Assembly (NCBI GenBank): GCA_016800925.1
Contig: JABCPU010000002.1
Location: 496,001-560,000, forward strand
DNA: 64,000 nucleotides
DNA from: Suillus spraguei
Lineage: Eukaryota; Basidiomycota; Agaricomycetes; Boletales; Suillaceae
Direction: 5' to 3'
The stretch's first letter is position 1. The number at the start of each line of letters is the position of its first letter. This document shows, one piece after another, positions 23,254-36,338 of this stretch. Under the pieces are notes generated by a model, which was not told the origin of the DNA, ran no database searches, and saw only the letters and a list, made by a program, of their open reading frames with translations. The translations under genes were made by a program, and so were the position numbers.

Positions 23254-24797
23254 GTTCGAGTGGATGGATGTGAGCGAGTGGCAAACTGGTAGACGTCAAC
23301 TGATGGTGCTCATGCTAGATATACCGCCATCCAGCGCCTATATCGCGGAAATAAGTATCGTGAAGATGTCCTTTGTTCCTGCCTTGGTTGGATTATACAA
23401 ATGAAGGAGAATGCGCAAGCCCTTGATCGAATCTTTGGCCGTGGATCTGGAAAGCGGTGTCACGCGCGCAAGTTGCTTGAACACCGGAAAAGTTCGAAAA
23501 GCAGTTCGTGGTGCTGGTACTTGATTTCCAATATTATTCTGGCAATGTTCTTGGCACTTGCATCAATACTTTCAGTCATTCCATCTCCATCACCATCAAT
23601 GAAACCACGCGCTTCATCTGTCTACATGCCTAGATGAGATTTGATCGCCGAAAATGCCTGCGGTCTCAATAACCTTCAATGAGTATCGGTATCCCTCCCG
23701 CTAGTTCAGTCCGGGAAGCAGGGCAATAGCTTATTCAAGGTCTGTTACCACCTATCGACGAGGCACAACAAAAGTCAGAAATGAAAGATAGAGTATGTCC
23801 ACACGCGGATGACAAATACTTTACCTCTCCCTCAGGCTGAAACACCCTCAATCAAATGCCCCGGGTCCTCCTAAATTTTCGACATCTGTCGCCTCATGTG
23901 CACCTCCGGCTATAATATCATCAGGATGCAAAATTTGAAAATACAGCACTTGATGTGGTAGTCGTGATAGCATCACCGTTGCATCAATTTTCACAGCTGT
24001 CTAGAGACACGTTCTGTTGCTCTGGCCTGCACATGCATATGATAATGGTTCAAAACAGAAACAAGAGGTCTCATGAAAGATGATTCGGGACGCAGTTGTA
24101 TGACCGTCCGGAGGCCGACTTCTTTCTTCGCGGTACAACTCATCTCGTAAACATTGACGGCAATTTTTTTTCAGTGATCTTCTGTCCAAAGTTGGGCTGG
24201 TTTATATCGCAAGAGGGACAAGGCAAAGAGCTCACAGCATGATCTTCGTCACACCCAGCGATTCCACGGGCAGGGCGAAAAGTTGCATAGTAGTCTGACA
24301 GTTCCACCTTCATTTAATACTGACGAGGACCAGCTCATAGTCGAAATTGAGTTTTCGGGGCGCCATTGTCGAATTAGACGTATGTTCTACAGGCCTCTGT
24401 TTGAATGCACGAGTGAGTTGATTTGAGATGGTATATGAAGGTTTAGGTGGAGGATAAGTAGCGCCGTCCACAGCTCAGAGTAATGCTTGAAGCGTGCCAA
24501 TACTCGTCACATGTTCAGGATGTGTTATCGTTGTGGAGACACAGCAATATATTTATATACATGTCGGTAGCCAAGAACTCGCAAAATCAGACGGAAGTTA
24601 CCTGAAACACGGACTCGATCAGCGTCTGGACAATGATGAGTCCTCTCAAACAAATGTAACTAGCCAAGCTATAGCAGCACACGGTACATCAGATCTAAAT
24701 TAAAGTCCGTGAGAGGACAAGAAGCCATTGTACCGCATTGTACCGGTTAAAGGGGGTTTGAAATTGAGAAGCATACGGCCGTGTAAGTGTCGAATAT
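23254..24797. other. gene-poor stretch, no supported gene
   Basis: Short frames only. On the minus strand near 24360 a Met opens MAPRKLNFDYELVL and, by a 30-bp gap too short for an intron, could join a Cys-containing frame ending near 24140. I could not make a convincing gene of this. A 23401-23637 plus frame has one hydrophobic stretch but no family match. Confidence 0.35.
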
Positions 24798-25947
24798 CTA
24801 TAATTTCCACACCTGGCGCGATTTGTATCCCAATGATCGCAACACTCCACCTACTGGCCCTTGTGAGTAGTTTCGGCCGTAAGGACCTGCGATAGCCTCA
24901 ACCATTCTGCCACCCATCAATGAGTAACATCAGAACAGAGAGCATAAGTGGGGACTAACTGCTCAGGACCACAAACCAAAAACAGTATCTTTCGGTCACT
25001 GACGTCGCTATCTTGCGAGAATAAACCGCGCCACCAAGGAACACGAGAGGCAGAATGGAGGGCATTACATATTGAATCTTTACCAATCCGACCCTCGTGT
25101 ACTGCTAGATCTGTAGAACTTTGACCTTTGGTTCCGCCAAATGAGTCAACAAAAAACTTCAGCTTGAACTTCTCAGAATTATGCTGCGCGAATTTTAACA
25201 GGGGATCAAGGATATCGCGCGGAGGCAGCTCAGATGGTGTTCTTGATGAATGTAACAGTGTGATTCGGCCTTGAAAGGATGATTTGCCAGAGAATACAGT
25301 ACGCAGCAGCTGGTAGAATGGAGTGATCCCAGTACCGCCAGATATCTTGGATACAATTGTCATTAAATGGGACTTATTTATAGAATCGATTATTTCCTCA
25401 CCAAGATGATCTCGTCCCAACCGTCATCCTTCCAAGACCAGGTTTTGAGAGGGCCTCGAATTTCAATGGTATCCCCGACTTGTTTCGAGTACAACCACCG
25501 GCTAACTTCGCCATGCTGATATCTTTTGATCCAGAACCTCATGTTTCCGTTTTCATCTATCCCATCGAGTGGAGTGTAAGGTCGCTCCACTTGTATGTCA
25601 TCGTCTTTGATGAAGACGGACCAGATAGGCGCGAAGAGATCGCTTCCCTTAGGTAAAAGTTCGGGAGGTATCGCGACAGTCAATATTTTCGTTCCACTTG
25701 ATGTAATAGCGGATGAAACGAGTTTTGCTGGTGTAAAGTGAGACGGACTGAGGGGTATGTTGTCGCAGGTTGGCGCGCCTCGAGAGATATCAGGTAGGAG
25801 GAGATAAGCGGCGATGGCAGCAGAAGTGCCTCCTAGGAGCAGTATTTTAGTTGCCCTCCGTAGTGATCTCGATGTATTAATTGCCCTGAGACCTCTAGCA
25901 CGAAGGCCAGCATGGCTCGCTAATACTCGGAAACGCGACTTCAGCAT
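24798..25947 (-). CDS. MCR1: NADH-cytochrome b5 reductase, mitochondrial (Mcr1-like)
   Basis: FAD enzyme passing electrons from NADH to cytochrome b5-type acceptors; Mcr1 sits in the mitochondrial outer membrane/intermembrane space. Exons on the minus strand: 25402-25947, 24960-25345, 24798-24906; 346 residues. The N-terminus is basic with Arg/Ser (MLKSRFRVLASHAG, RSLRRATK), followed by one membrane segment, ILLLGGTSAAIAAYLLL, the Mcr1 layout. The FAD-binding motif is VERPYTPLDG, with GDTIEIRGPL after it. NADH-binding motifs are LISGGTGITPFYQLL and LVCGPEQMVEAIAGP, the latter formed across the last intron. The C-terminus ends LGYKSRQVWKL, close to the usual QVYKF. All key motifs are intact. 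An upstream Met would add a non-conserved leader. Only about 190 bp separate its start from the divergent C2H2 gene. Confidence 0.93.
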
Positions 25948-26135
25948 CTGGCGTTGAGTTCCAAAAATAGCAGCACAGGTAAAAGTTTTGCCAAACAAGC
26001 ACAAATATAAAAGGCGGCACATTTCCATTTACGACTTTCTCCTTTGCTTGAGTTGAATCTCCCGCCAGCTTCCTCGAGTTCAAGAAAATTACGACCTTCG
26101 TTCTTTCACAGTCTATTCTAATTTAATCACCTTTA
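25948..26135. promoter_or_regulatory. divergent promoter between MCR1 and the C2H2 factor
   Basis: The two start codons face away from each other across 188 bp, which must hold both 5' UTRs and core promoters. No specific factor site is claimed. Confidence 0.5.
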
Positions 26136-27816
26136 ATGAGACACCGACGCGACGCGACATGCAGCTATGCCTCAAGAACAACTATTCATATGACTTCTAA
26201 TAATACCACGACGCTGGCGTTGCCAATGATTACACCCACACTCTTTTCTTCAAACACACAATACATATATGACGAGGACCATAGCGAGCCCTCCAGGTTG
26301 TCTTCGGATTTTCAGTCCAATGGGTTCCTAAGCTCGCCTTCTCGTTGCTTCGCTGGGCTTGGTATTCACTACCAATTTGATTCCAGTAATTTCATGCAAA
26401 TCGGCGAGGGACACTATTCGTACGACGAGGGACAAATTGCTTCGTATATGCTGGCGGACGAGATCAGTATTGCTCCGAATCATCCAAACCCCTCCTCGCG
26501 CGTGGCATTCCAACTAACAGATCATACCGCCGACATCCTCAGTCGCTTAAACGAGTCTCGAAGCTCCTTAACTTTTTCAAGCGAGAGCTCGTTGCCTGAA
26601 CTTGGGTACTCTTCTTTATCGTCATCCGCCTCATCAGCTTCCACTCGGTCTGTCTCTGACAACGAGGAAGGTCAGGCTTCAAGAGAGTTCTCCCTGGCCT
26701 GCCACATCGCAGATGATGCTCTCTCTTGTTCACCTTCCAACATTGGTCTCATTCCTGACGTCAACATGTACAACCTTGCACTGTTTACGAAGTCACCTAG
26801 TGTAGGTGTCGATCCTTCAGCCATCATGGGACGGTCCTCTCAAACATTTCTATCGCCTCACCTCACCCCTCGTAATGCCACCTTCCGTTACCCTCCGCTG
26901 TACATTCACGATTCAGTTCCCTCCGGCATTGTGCGTGAAGTGACACCTGGTCTACCATCTCAGGATTTTCCATCGCCACGTCTAATTCACGATATTGTTA
27001 CCATCTTGTCCGCATCTGCAACACACGAAATTGACCAGCTGGAGCACATGCCAGTTATGCATAGCGAACGGCTGTCCTTCGAACAATGCGTTCCGCAGAA
27101 GAGGGCTAGGATGTCCCCGATAATCAAGATGGAGACATTGCCAGATGCATCTATATTGTGTGTGTCCTCCCCAAAACAAGAGGATCGCTACGTTTTTTCT
27201 AGCTGCGAAAACCTCTTGTTCCCTTCCTCCAACAGTATGTCTTCGCCAAGGGTCGAGCCAGATCGCGACATCTACGACGATTCACATCCATCGCCGATTC
27301 TTAACGCGCACATGGGAGTTGAGCTGTCTGATCTCGCCTTCAGAGCCGAGCGCTACAGGGCACGTCATTCTGCACAAGAGATTGATCGAGGATGGTTGAT
27401 GCATTTCGCGGGCAAGTTGAGCGATCGCGGAGAGCTCATAGAAGAGTTTCGATGCTACGTCATCGGGTGTGGCCAGAGGAACAAACGCCGAGATCACATC
27501 ATCGTACATGTAGGGGCTCATGTTGATCAGCGGCCATTCGGTTGTTCTATGTGGTTTGCATCATTTTTGTGCATCTCTGGCGATTTCCTCCTAACACTGA
27601 TTGTTGATTGTCGACAGCCCACAACGGTTTCTCCGCAAGAATGAATGCAAACGTCACGAGGCGAGCCATACTGGGGTGAGACCCTATCATTGCGAAGTTT
27701 GTGGGCAGACCTTCGTTCGTCAAGATTTGCTGAAGAGACACACAAATCGGACCCATGGATTAGAGAAGGGGACTCGCGGTGCAGGCTCACGCCGTAAGAA
27801 GGCAAGGACTGAGTGA
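26136..27816 (+). CDS. C2H2 zinc-finger transcription factor
   Basis: Putative DNA-binding regulator, 538 residues, exons 26136-27553 and 27618-27816. The first 430 residues are Ser-rich and disordered (for example SSLTFSSESSLPELGYSSLS) with no domain. The C-terminal 110 residues hold a finger array: a degenerate first finger (FRCYVIGCGQRNKRRDHIIVH), then CSMCPQRFLRKNECKRHEASH, formed across the intron, and HCEVCGQTFVRQDLLKRHTNRTH. The linker HTGVRPYHC matches the usual TGE/VRPY linker. A basic tail SRRKKARTE follows and could serve as nuclear signal. The intron lies inside the second finger. Later Mets (for example before TSNNTTT) could also start translation. Targets unknown. Confidence 0.88.
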
Positions 27817-28105
27817 TTTCGTGGTTAACATCGGCCGACATTAGAGACACTTCCTAATATCGGTGACAGTCAAATTAACTAAGATGTTGTTTGGCTGATG
27901 GATTCGTGAGATATGGTCAAAAAATTGATGTTGCAACGGCGAAGGTTTCATGACGTGCCTCAAGCAAACCTATATTCGGAGTGCTGAACGCGCTTAAGGG
28001 GTGTAGTAGAATCTTAGACACGGACGTGACACGACAATGTGACACGTGTGATGTGTCACTTTGCATTCCCTTGCAAGTTCAAAAAATCGGCCAGCAAGCT
28101 CAACC

Positions 28106-29000
28106 ATGTCGACCAGAGGACGGTCCATCTCCCCAAAGCCCTTGCAAGATGCCGATGTAGACATGGAGAATGGTGGGAACGATGACAAGAAGTGTAAAGT
28201 GGTTGTCGTAAATGGTCTGTCTCGCAACGTCGTGCAATCGCATCTACAGACCATTTTTGCGTTCTATGGAGAAATCGTGAAGATTGACCTTCCACTCTTC
28301 CTGAAATGTAAGGTTTTCGATAATTATCGTTCTTGCATATCTAATTCATTCCCACTTTTCAGCCGGCCAGAATCGAGGAAAGGCTGCTCTTGAATTCACA
28401 GATGCAGCATCCGCTCAGAAAGCCGCGTCACACATGAATGGCGGTCAACTAGATGGTTTGGTCGTCAAAGTCGAATTATCTGATCTCCCAATCCGCACTC
28501 GTTCTCGTTCTCGCCCCCGTCCTCCACGCAATGGCCGTGAAAGGCGCTCACTGTCTCGGTCGCGTTCCCGCTCCCGTTCACCGGTGTTCCGTAGGAGAGG
28601 TTATGAATATCCTCGTTTCAACGAATCTTTCCGTGGAGGCAGAGGTTTTGGGCGCCGTGGACCTCCCGCCAGGGACACGTACCGTCCTTCTCGATCACGT
28701 TCCCGCTCGCCTATCAGGCGTGGGGATCGCTTGCCACTCAGAAGGAGGTCTCCGAGTTACGAGCGTGGCGGGACTGGGACTGGGTATGGGCGCAGGGGCC
28801 GAACCCGCTCCAGGAGCTACTCGGTGCGCTCCAGCCGCTCTCGTTCACGCACTCCTTCTAGGTCTCGCTCTCGTTCTGCATCTTATTCCTCTTATTCGCG
28901 GTACAGCCGCAGCAGAACTCGTTCAAAATCTCTCAGCCGCGGAAGGAGAAGCTACAGTCGGGATGATATCAGAGATAGCAGGTCCAGATCTCCAGTATAA
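28106..29000 (+). CDS. RRM and RS-domain splicing protein (RNPS1-like)
   Basis: RNA-binding SR-related protein, 279 residues, exons 28106-28307 and 28363-29000. One RRM runs from about residue 30 to 110: CKVVVVNGLSRNVVQSHLQ, FAFYGEIVKIDLPL, then GQNRGKAALEFTDAASAQKA and LDGLVVKVELSD. Its order and spacing match RNPS1, the exon-junction-complex auxiliary factor. The rest is an Arg/Ser domain (many RSRS and SPRR-like units) with a short RGGRGFGRRG stretch. The RRM RNP1 octamer is in the non-canonical RNPS1 form (NRGKAALE). The start ATG is in the context CAACCATGT; an upstream in-frame Met at 28061 gives a poor leader. Expected nuclear, in spliceosome-associated complexes. Confidence 0.85.
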
Positions 29001-29190
29001 AAAAGTCATTCTATATGCTCTGGTATCTCGCGTTGTAGTTATAATTATAAAGGTTACTGTTCCTGTCTTACAGTATCACAATGAAGCCTTGATCCGTACT
29101 CTAATTACTGGCTATGGAATCGTCATCAGTAAGGAAAGGTCTGCCATGTATAATTTGGTTAACAGTAGTGTCCAAACTGAAAGGTATCAC

Positions 29191-32100
29191 TTACGCCGTG
29201 TATTCATAATCGTTCCTAATGGCATTTGACATCCACTCTTCATCAGCTTCTTGTTGAGCAAACCCTGGTCCTCCAGCAAGGCTGAGCACGACAGGTAGAA
29301 GTACCAGACCATGTAAAGCCCCAGAGATAATGAGAGTAAGCCACATGCGGAAGTAGTATATCTGTGAGAACGTATAAGATCCGTGCACAATTCCATTGGT
29401 AATTTGAAGTCTTACTTCCAACAGCTTGGATCGGGTGAGCGCAAGGACGGACATACCGATCAGCTTGGTGAATGTAATACCAGACAGAACCTGAAAGATG
29501 TTGGCCTTGGCGCAGCACTAATTAGGAGAAATACTCACAGAGGGTCCGACATCAACAAGGGCGGTCCACATCCTCTCATCCCGCTCTTTCTGTCCCGCAG
29601 GATGATCAGCTGGCAAACCAGAACCGGCACTCATGAAGGCCCTTGCAACATGAGCGCAAAACTCCACTGCAATTCCGATTGAAATGACCAGATTCACCAG
29701 ACTGATAGCATTCAAGCTAATGCCCCATACTGCCATCACGCCCATAACAGTCATTACTGTCAATGCGACCACACCCGTCACAATTGTCCCTGTGCGCCAT
29801 GAGCCTAGTAGTAACGCTGTGACCACCAGCACGGCAGCCAGCCCAAGCCCGAGTATCTCCTGCGTGATGGCGACGATGTGTGCATATTGGTCGAAGAAAA
29901 CGTAATGCAGGGAATAAGGGAAAACCTGCGATCCAGTGAACTCTGATATCTTGGCTGCTATGTGGCGTGCGACTGCCATGGAATTAATAAAGTCATCTTG
30001 TGATCGAAGAGGCGAGTGTGATGTGCGGAAGTGAGATGCAACAACGCCAATTTCATCATCAAGCGAGAGCGCAGTGCCGAATGATGCTTTTCCTGCCAAG
30101 GGACACGTCTCATCTGTAGGTGAAATGAGCCACTGCTTCAGATACCACATGAACTCTTCTCCCTCGGGCAATCCGACCATGGTGATATTCCAGGCAGGTT
30201 CCTTGCCGTAGAAGCAGGGTTGGCATAATCGTTCTGAATCTCTCGGCGTACAGAACATGGAAGGATCTTTCTTGCGTACACGGCAACACGTCTCCATGGC
30301 AGGATCAAGCCACTTGAGAAAGTCATCCATCCATGACGCAGTCGGCTGCGAGATAAATGACGACTCGGGTCTCTTTCGTTCAGCTTCAAGAATGTTAGCG
30401 ACGGAGAACTCATCACAGGTCGTGAAACGACCACAGAGCTCTTGCTGGCCAGGCCGCTTGGTCACGTCGAGGTCGTGAGATACGAAGTAAACTGGAGGCC
30501 CAACATCCAAATACACATCAAGATGATCAAAGTAGTCGTTGAGGTATGAATCCGAGGGGAGAGCCAACCTTTGATCTATCAAACTATCAGTACAGCAAAG
30601 CTTGACTTAATATCAAATTACAAACCAAGTCCTAGTTGAATGTGTTGTATTGATATTGCAGAAAGCACGAAGAATCCCGCAAAAGTAAGGAGTACAGCGC
30701 TCTTGACAACTGGTCGAAGGAGGAAAGGTGCGTAGTGGCGTCGGATGAAGCGAGCAACCCTGCCTAGTCCACTTGCATTCATGGGAGCATCAAGCAGGGC
30801 GATGCGAGAAGGCCATCTGATGCAGGGAAAACAATCTACTCGGCTTGCCTGCAGGAGTAATTAGTCTAATGGGATTCTGTGGACCAATACATGCATGATT
30901 ACCCACCTCCACGCGCTTCAGATCAATAGCAAGCGCACTGACAAAGACAGAAACTTGAAGCAATGCGTTCAAAAAGACGCTACCAGCGGCATACAAGGCA
31001 AAGTTGCGTACAGCTGGCATGGGCACCAATGCACCAAGGCCAAATGCAACTGTTTCTGTCACGGAGCTCAACAAAATTGATGGACCCATCTTTGCTAACG
31101 TCCGTGCAACCCTTTCCTCTGCAGATAGATATAAGGGTACCGATGCAGTATCAACAGATTCATCATGTCCTGATTCGAAAGGTGAGCGGTGAGGGGTAGG
31201 GGAGCGAGGCGTTGGGTATCCTCCTCCCGGAGCAATTGCTGAAGCATTAGGTCCGTGAAGGAGATTTTGCCTATCAAGCTCGTGAACGAGGATAAAGACA
31301 TTGTCGACACCGACGGCGAGTACAAGGAAAGGAATAACTTCGGCAATGATGAGGGTCGTCTTGACGCCGATAATGGAGAAGAAACCGACTGAAGATGAGA
31401 CGGACAAAATGACAAGTCCGATCCCAAGCAAGCCTAACGTAATTTCGAACCGACGAAGAGATGGCGAGGCAGTCTCGGTAAAATGTGCGGCGTGTTACGG
31501 GAGTCGACAGAGACCGAAGAAGAAGTGATGTCTGACCGTTTGAATAGCTTAGGGAAGTTACGAGCCCACAAAGAGAGGGATGCCATTACACCCTCTTCCT
31601 CCCTTGCTGCTGACCCATTGCCTAGGGTCAATGATATGTAGAGAAACATTGCAAGGTACGACAGGACGACAATCCTGACGTCAGTGTTGGTACTCCTGCT
31701 AATCTCTTCCTCTAAAGAGACGCCAGTGGAAAATGCAATATTCATGCCCGCCTCAGAGGGAATGCGTTCGCTAAGATCGACGAGATATGCCCTCAAAGTT
31801 TGTTCCCATTCGACAGCTTTCGCGATTTCTGCCTCGTCGAGCGAATTCGCCACCACATAATTGACGACGAGAGCCTTTGCATCGAGGTATGAACTGTGCT
31901 CAGGCACATCCTCAGGCACGCCACCTAGGACATACTGTGGGCCAAGAGGCTGTTGGAAATCTGGAAGGCAATCCACAGGGGAGTTTGCACATTGAACCAA
32001 TCGGGGTTTCCAAGACTCCTCGTCGTAATCACTAAGATCATTACCAAACCATGCACCAACAGACTGTACGACACATGCTCCTTGTGGCCCAGCAGGTTTG

Positions 32101-33605
32101 AAACATACATCTGTGAGGCGGTAGCCGTTGGGGGAAGATCGGAGAGCACGTATATCACTCTCTACATCCATCCAGTATCGTAGATGATCGTAACTGAGCA
32201 CAGGATCTTGCGAAGATACACCAGTATCTGGGAGTTGGGGCGAGTCGATAGCGATAGGGGGGGCTGAGAGTGCAGTGACAAATATTTGCTGTGGACGGTA
32301 GAACGGACCAAAGTGTTCATCGAAGTATTCCTTCTGTAGTTTGCTTTCTGAATCAGGAGCAACCCAAAGCCGAACTGGGTCGGTCTCAATGTCGAACCTT
32401 TGCCAACCTAAGTTGAGCAGACCAATCACGGTAAACACGAGTGAAAATGTCAAGAATGGCCAGGATGCTGCAGCCAGGCCTAAACGATAGAAAGTGCGAC
32501 GAAGGACCGTGTTGAGGCAATATTGGCGAGGTTGAGACGCTTCAATGGGGTCAAGAAGGGAAACACCACGACCGAGCCGTCTGGATTCTGTTGATTGAGC
32601 TCCGAGGGAGTCGTTTGCGTCACCTTGTGGAAGTGAGACTGCGCCGACAAGACCGCGTGTGTGTAACGTGGGGGAGAAGATGGATGCAGTATCCACTGAT
32701 AGTGCCATTCTCTCGTACCTTGTCTCTCTTCGCTTCCTTATAGTGGACTGAAGAACATATCCAGATACAAAGGCAACGACGCACACAGAGTATGCGAGGA
32801 TGAGTACGAATGAGAGACATGAAAGCGTGCCGAATTGGCATGTTGGGCCATTGATCTGTGGAGGCTCATAAGGAAGTGCAGGACAGACTGTGGGGCAGTC
32901 AATGCAAGTGCAGCGGCTTTCTAGGTCGTTGTCAGCGCAATTCCGTGGTGTAGGGTCTAGCGCAGTGAAATCAAGGGGTGTGGAGGAGGGGCAATTTATC
33001 TGGAATGGACTTCCAAGGTCCTTCTCGTCTCCTAGGAATTTGAGGAATTCAGAATACGTTTTAGCACCTCCCCCGATGAGGTCCATAGCGTATCCGTTGG
33101 TGGCACCGACTTGGACATTCTTGCAGCTGTCAAAGAAACCCGATGCAAACTGTTCGCCTACGAAAAAATCAACCGTTTTTACAGCTGTCTCTCCCGAACT
33201 GGTCTTCTGCGTATCCGTGATGTTCAGGAATGATCCCTGGTGTGGTGAACAAGTGAATGAACAGAAGAACGAACGAAAATTATTCCGGCATGCGGGGCAA
33301 GACGAAATGATGGGTTCTGCTTGTGCTAGACTGTCACGCAGGGTCTCGACTTGATCAGAAGTGCAGCAGGCAGGCCCTTCCGCGAACTGGGCCCCACAAA
33401 CTGACACTAGCAAATCTCTGGCTTTACTGTCCTCGGGCTGGAGGTAATGGTGAGCAGAGATACAACTATATTACACTATGAAACATACTTCGACCGGAGG
33501 ACCATCATACGGACATGGAAGTTGCTGCCCAAACCAACCCTTCGTTCCACAAGAACCCCTCATGGCACATTGTCCGGCCCCGTTGTCTCCTTCCCATCCC
33601 AACAT
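29191..33605 (-). CDS. NPC1: NPC1-type sterol transporter
   Basis: Vacuolar/lysosomal membrane protein moving sterols out of the lumen (yeast Ncr1). Seven exons on the minus strand: 33489-33605, 31515-33437, 30907-31473, 30626-30848, 29539-30575, 29416-29490, 29191-29361; 1370 residues. The N-terminal sterol-binding domain shows GQCAMRGSCGTKGWFGQQLP, DLLVSVCGAQFAEGPACCT and the cysteine spacing of NPC1_N. Later come the first helix (SFVLILAYSVCVVAFVSGYV), the sterol-sensing domain (GFFSIIGVKTTLIIAEVIPF, LAVGVDNVFILVHELDR), the middle luminal domain, and the RND-type C-terminal helices (NLVISIGIAVEFCAHVARAF). The 5' end is uncertain: a signal peptide is expected but the first Met here, MLGWEGDNG, lacks one, so a 5' exon is probably missed. 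The third-exon donor (gtctct) is weak. Confidence 0.93.
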
Positions 33606-33880
33606 AGTACGAAGTTCGGAGACCCGACGGCCGCAGAATTGAGTTGTTGAGTAAAGCGACTGATGATGATAATAATCAATTAAACAATCTGAACGAAAGT
33701 AGCAGTAGTAATCGCAATTGAGCAATTGAACACTCCACGTAAGTGCACAGTGCCTAAAGTAAGTAGTCTTGCGTGCGTTGAGTATTTTAGGAAACGACCC
33801 CGTTCCGGTCTCGGGGTCCCAGGAACCAATGTCTGACGATCTCGGGTCCATCGCGTTACACCTCATCCATTTGCTCACTG
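33606..33880. promoter_or_regulatory. divergent promoter between NPC1 and DPH1
   Basis: About 275 bp between the two modelled starts. It may also contain the missing first exon (signal peptide) of NPC1 on the minus strand, since that frame stays open from 33605 to near 33896. Confidence 0.45.
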
Positions 33881-35618
33881 ATGGCAGAACAAACACGATC
33901 CGAGAAGCCCAATACCGCTGCTAAACCGCGAAAGCGTTTCGTTGGCTCAAAATCTGCAACATCATTTAAACCTGGTTCGCCAGTAACAATCGCCAATCAA
34001 ATACCTTATGAGATTTTGTCGGATGCTCTCCTAAACCAGGCGATCAAGCAGCTTCCTGCGAATTACTCCTTTGAAATTCACAAAACAGTGCATCATGTCC
34101 GCAAGAACAAAGCAAAGATGATTGCCTTGCAGATGCCTGAGGGTCTGCAGATGTTCGCTTGCACAATAGCGGACATAATCGAGCGGTGCGCAGGTGATAG
34201 AATTCGCTTTTCAAGGCTGCATGCTAAGCTGATTTTTAATGTTGTAGTTTCACCGATGCGTTGACTGTAATCATGGGCGATGTTACTTATGGTGCATGCT
34301 GCGTGGATGATTACACTGCAGTTGCATTGGGGTGCGACATGCTAGTCCATTATGGTCACAGCTGTCTTGGTTAGTTCATGTGCCGTATTTTTCAAGTTGT
34401 ACTCCTCATTTGACCATAGTGCCCATTGATCAAACCACAATCAAGACCCTGTATATATTTGTCGAAATTGGAGTAGACTCATCTCACTTAACAGAGACGA
34501 TACGATTAAATTTTCCAAATGACCGACAGACATTTCACAAGCAATTACTCGAATATGAAGAAGACAACGCACGGACACCTACTGGTCAGAAAGTCGGCAA
34601 AACTCACCATCTCCAAATCGAAGGTCCTTCGAGTGAAGGAAAAGCGGAACCTCCGGCTCCCGCCGAGCCGACAAGACTTGCGTTAGTCTCAACAATCCAA
34701 TTTGTAGCAGCTTTACAGAGGTTGAAGGAAGATCTGACGTCGCCGTATTTGGACGCCAGACCGTCACCTAATGGGCTGCTGCACGGTGCAGAGTCAGAGT
34801 CATCGGCAGGAGACATTTTGAAGCCGTCATCTGGTCACTGTCTTTGGACTGGCGTTTATGATGCCACGATACCAAGATCTAAACCCTTGTCTCCCGGTGA
34901 AATACTAGGGTGCACTGCTCCTCTACTTGGTGACATAGACGCTTTAATGTAAGAAATCACTTTTGTGTGTCCACCAAGAGTCTCATAGTATTTTAGATAT
35001 CTTGGAGACGGTCGATTTCACCTAGAGTCCATTATGATTGCGAATCCCTCAGTACCTGCTTTTCGATACGACCCCTACTCCAAGAAAATCACGAGAGAGC
35101 TTTACAATCACGAAGAAATGCGGACGATCCGAGATGACGCAGTTCAGAAGGCCCGTAAAAGCATCAAAGCATTCTCACAAACATCTCCTTCACGGGGGAC
35201 CGTTACCCCAGCTGATGAAAATCCGATATGGGGCATCATTCTCGGCACTTTGGGGCGCCAGGGCAGTTTCAAGCAGATGCAGGCGATCACCCACCAACTC
35301 TCTACCTCAAATACAGATATTCCCTATATCCCTATCCTGCTTTCTGAACTCTCGCCCGCAAAGCTTGCACTGTTTAACCCGTATATATCGACGTTCATTC
35401 AAACGGCGTGTCCGCGGTTATCGATAGACTGGGGGTACGCTTTTGACAAACCGCTCCTTAGCCCATATGAAACAGCAGTTGCGGTAGGACAAGCAAAGGG
35501 GTGGATGAATGAGGAGAAAGAGGGACGTGAAAGGGCCAGAGGTGGAAGGTATCCTATGGATTTCTACGAAGCAGGCAGTCCATGGGCTGTTGCTAGGACA
35601 AATTCTTCATATCTTTAA
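33881..35618 (+). CDS. DPH1: diphthamide biosynthesis protein 1
   Basis: Subunit of the Dph1-Dph2 radical enzyme that transfers the 3-amino-3-carboxypropyl group from S-adenosylmethionine to a histidine of elongation factor 2. Exons 33881-34185, 34248-34369, 34420-34948, 34997-35618; 525 residues. Family landmarks: [121 protein letters not shown], and [26 protein letters not shown]. The three cluster-ligand cysteine regions (GACC, LGCTAP and ACPRLS) are present. The C-terminus lacks the extra zinc domain seen in some relatives. The frame closes exactly across all introns. Confidence 0.95.
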
Positions 35619-36338
35619 TTCAAGTACGAGCTCCAGTGAAGAATGGTGACACTGATGCTGACCGCGTATGACTCGTCTGCTGTGGTAAAGCGAATTGCCA
35701 TGAATGTTATGTCATCCGCAATGAATTTTTTACTAAAATCTGCACCGAAATTCACCGAGTTGCATGTTGTCCAACTGCTTTTGATTACATCAAGGAAATG
35801 CTATCTTATAGTGGCAATTACCTACTATTACCTGATCCGGAATGCACAATCGATGGGTAATGCACAATGCACTCCAGAGCTCACCACTCTACACATATTT
35901 CATTCGGAACAGCTGAAGGACAAGTATTAGTATATGCTCAATAAGACTACCAAATCGAATATTTAAAATCGGTGCTGTGAAGCCTTCCCGAGATGAAACA
36001 TCGTGCGAGTGTACCCAAAATGAGTGATTTTTGAACACTAAATCCAAGATCCACCGCGATCCCATTAACCTATCAACATAGAAACTTCAACATATATAAA
36101 ATACACCATTCTGAAGCTACTACAGGTGTTTCTATGTCAATAGAACACCACCACAGTATGCTATTCACAATTCATGAGCAAAGCGTGACGGTTAGGCTAG
36201 ATTGGGAAATCACACCTCGGCTTCATTGAGTCTCCGCTTTTTTGTGCATTCGGCAGAATCGGCACACACCAGCACTTACTTCCATGTTATTTCATTGCTG
36301 ATAATGTCTGAATAGGTATACACACCGGTGCTCCCTTC
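35619..36338. other. intergenic, no gene seen
   Basis: AT-rich; a 95-codon plus frame at 35643-35930 overlaps the DPH1 3' flank and lacks recognisable features. Near 36300 an ...atgtctgaatag tract looks like a splice acceptor before the next open frame. Confidence 0.4.

Noticed and set aside
24130..24365. Small Cys-containing gene on the minus strand (MAPRKLNFDYELVL...)
   Set aside because: It needs a 30-bp intron, below the usual minimum, and matches no family that I recognise.
28434..29229. Long hydrophobic alternative frame over the SR-protein gene
   Set aside because: It is the out-of-frame translation of the Arg/Ser repeats; the RRM+RS frame is clearly the real one.
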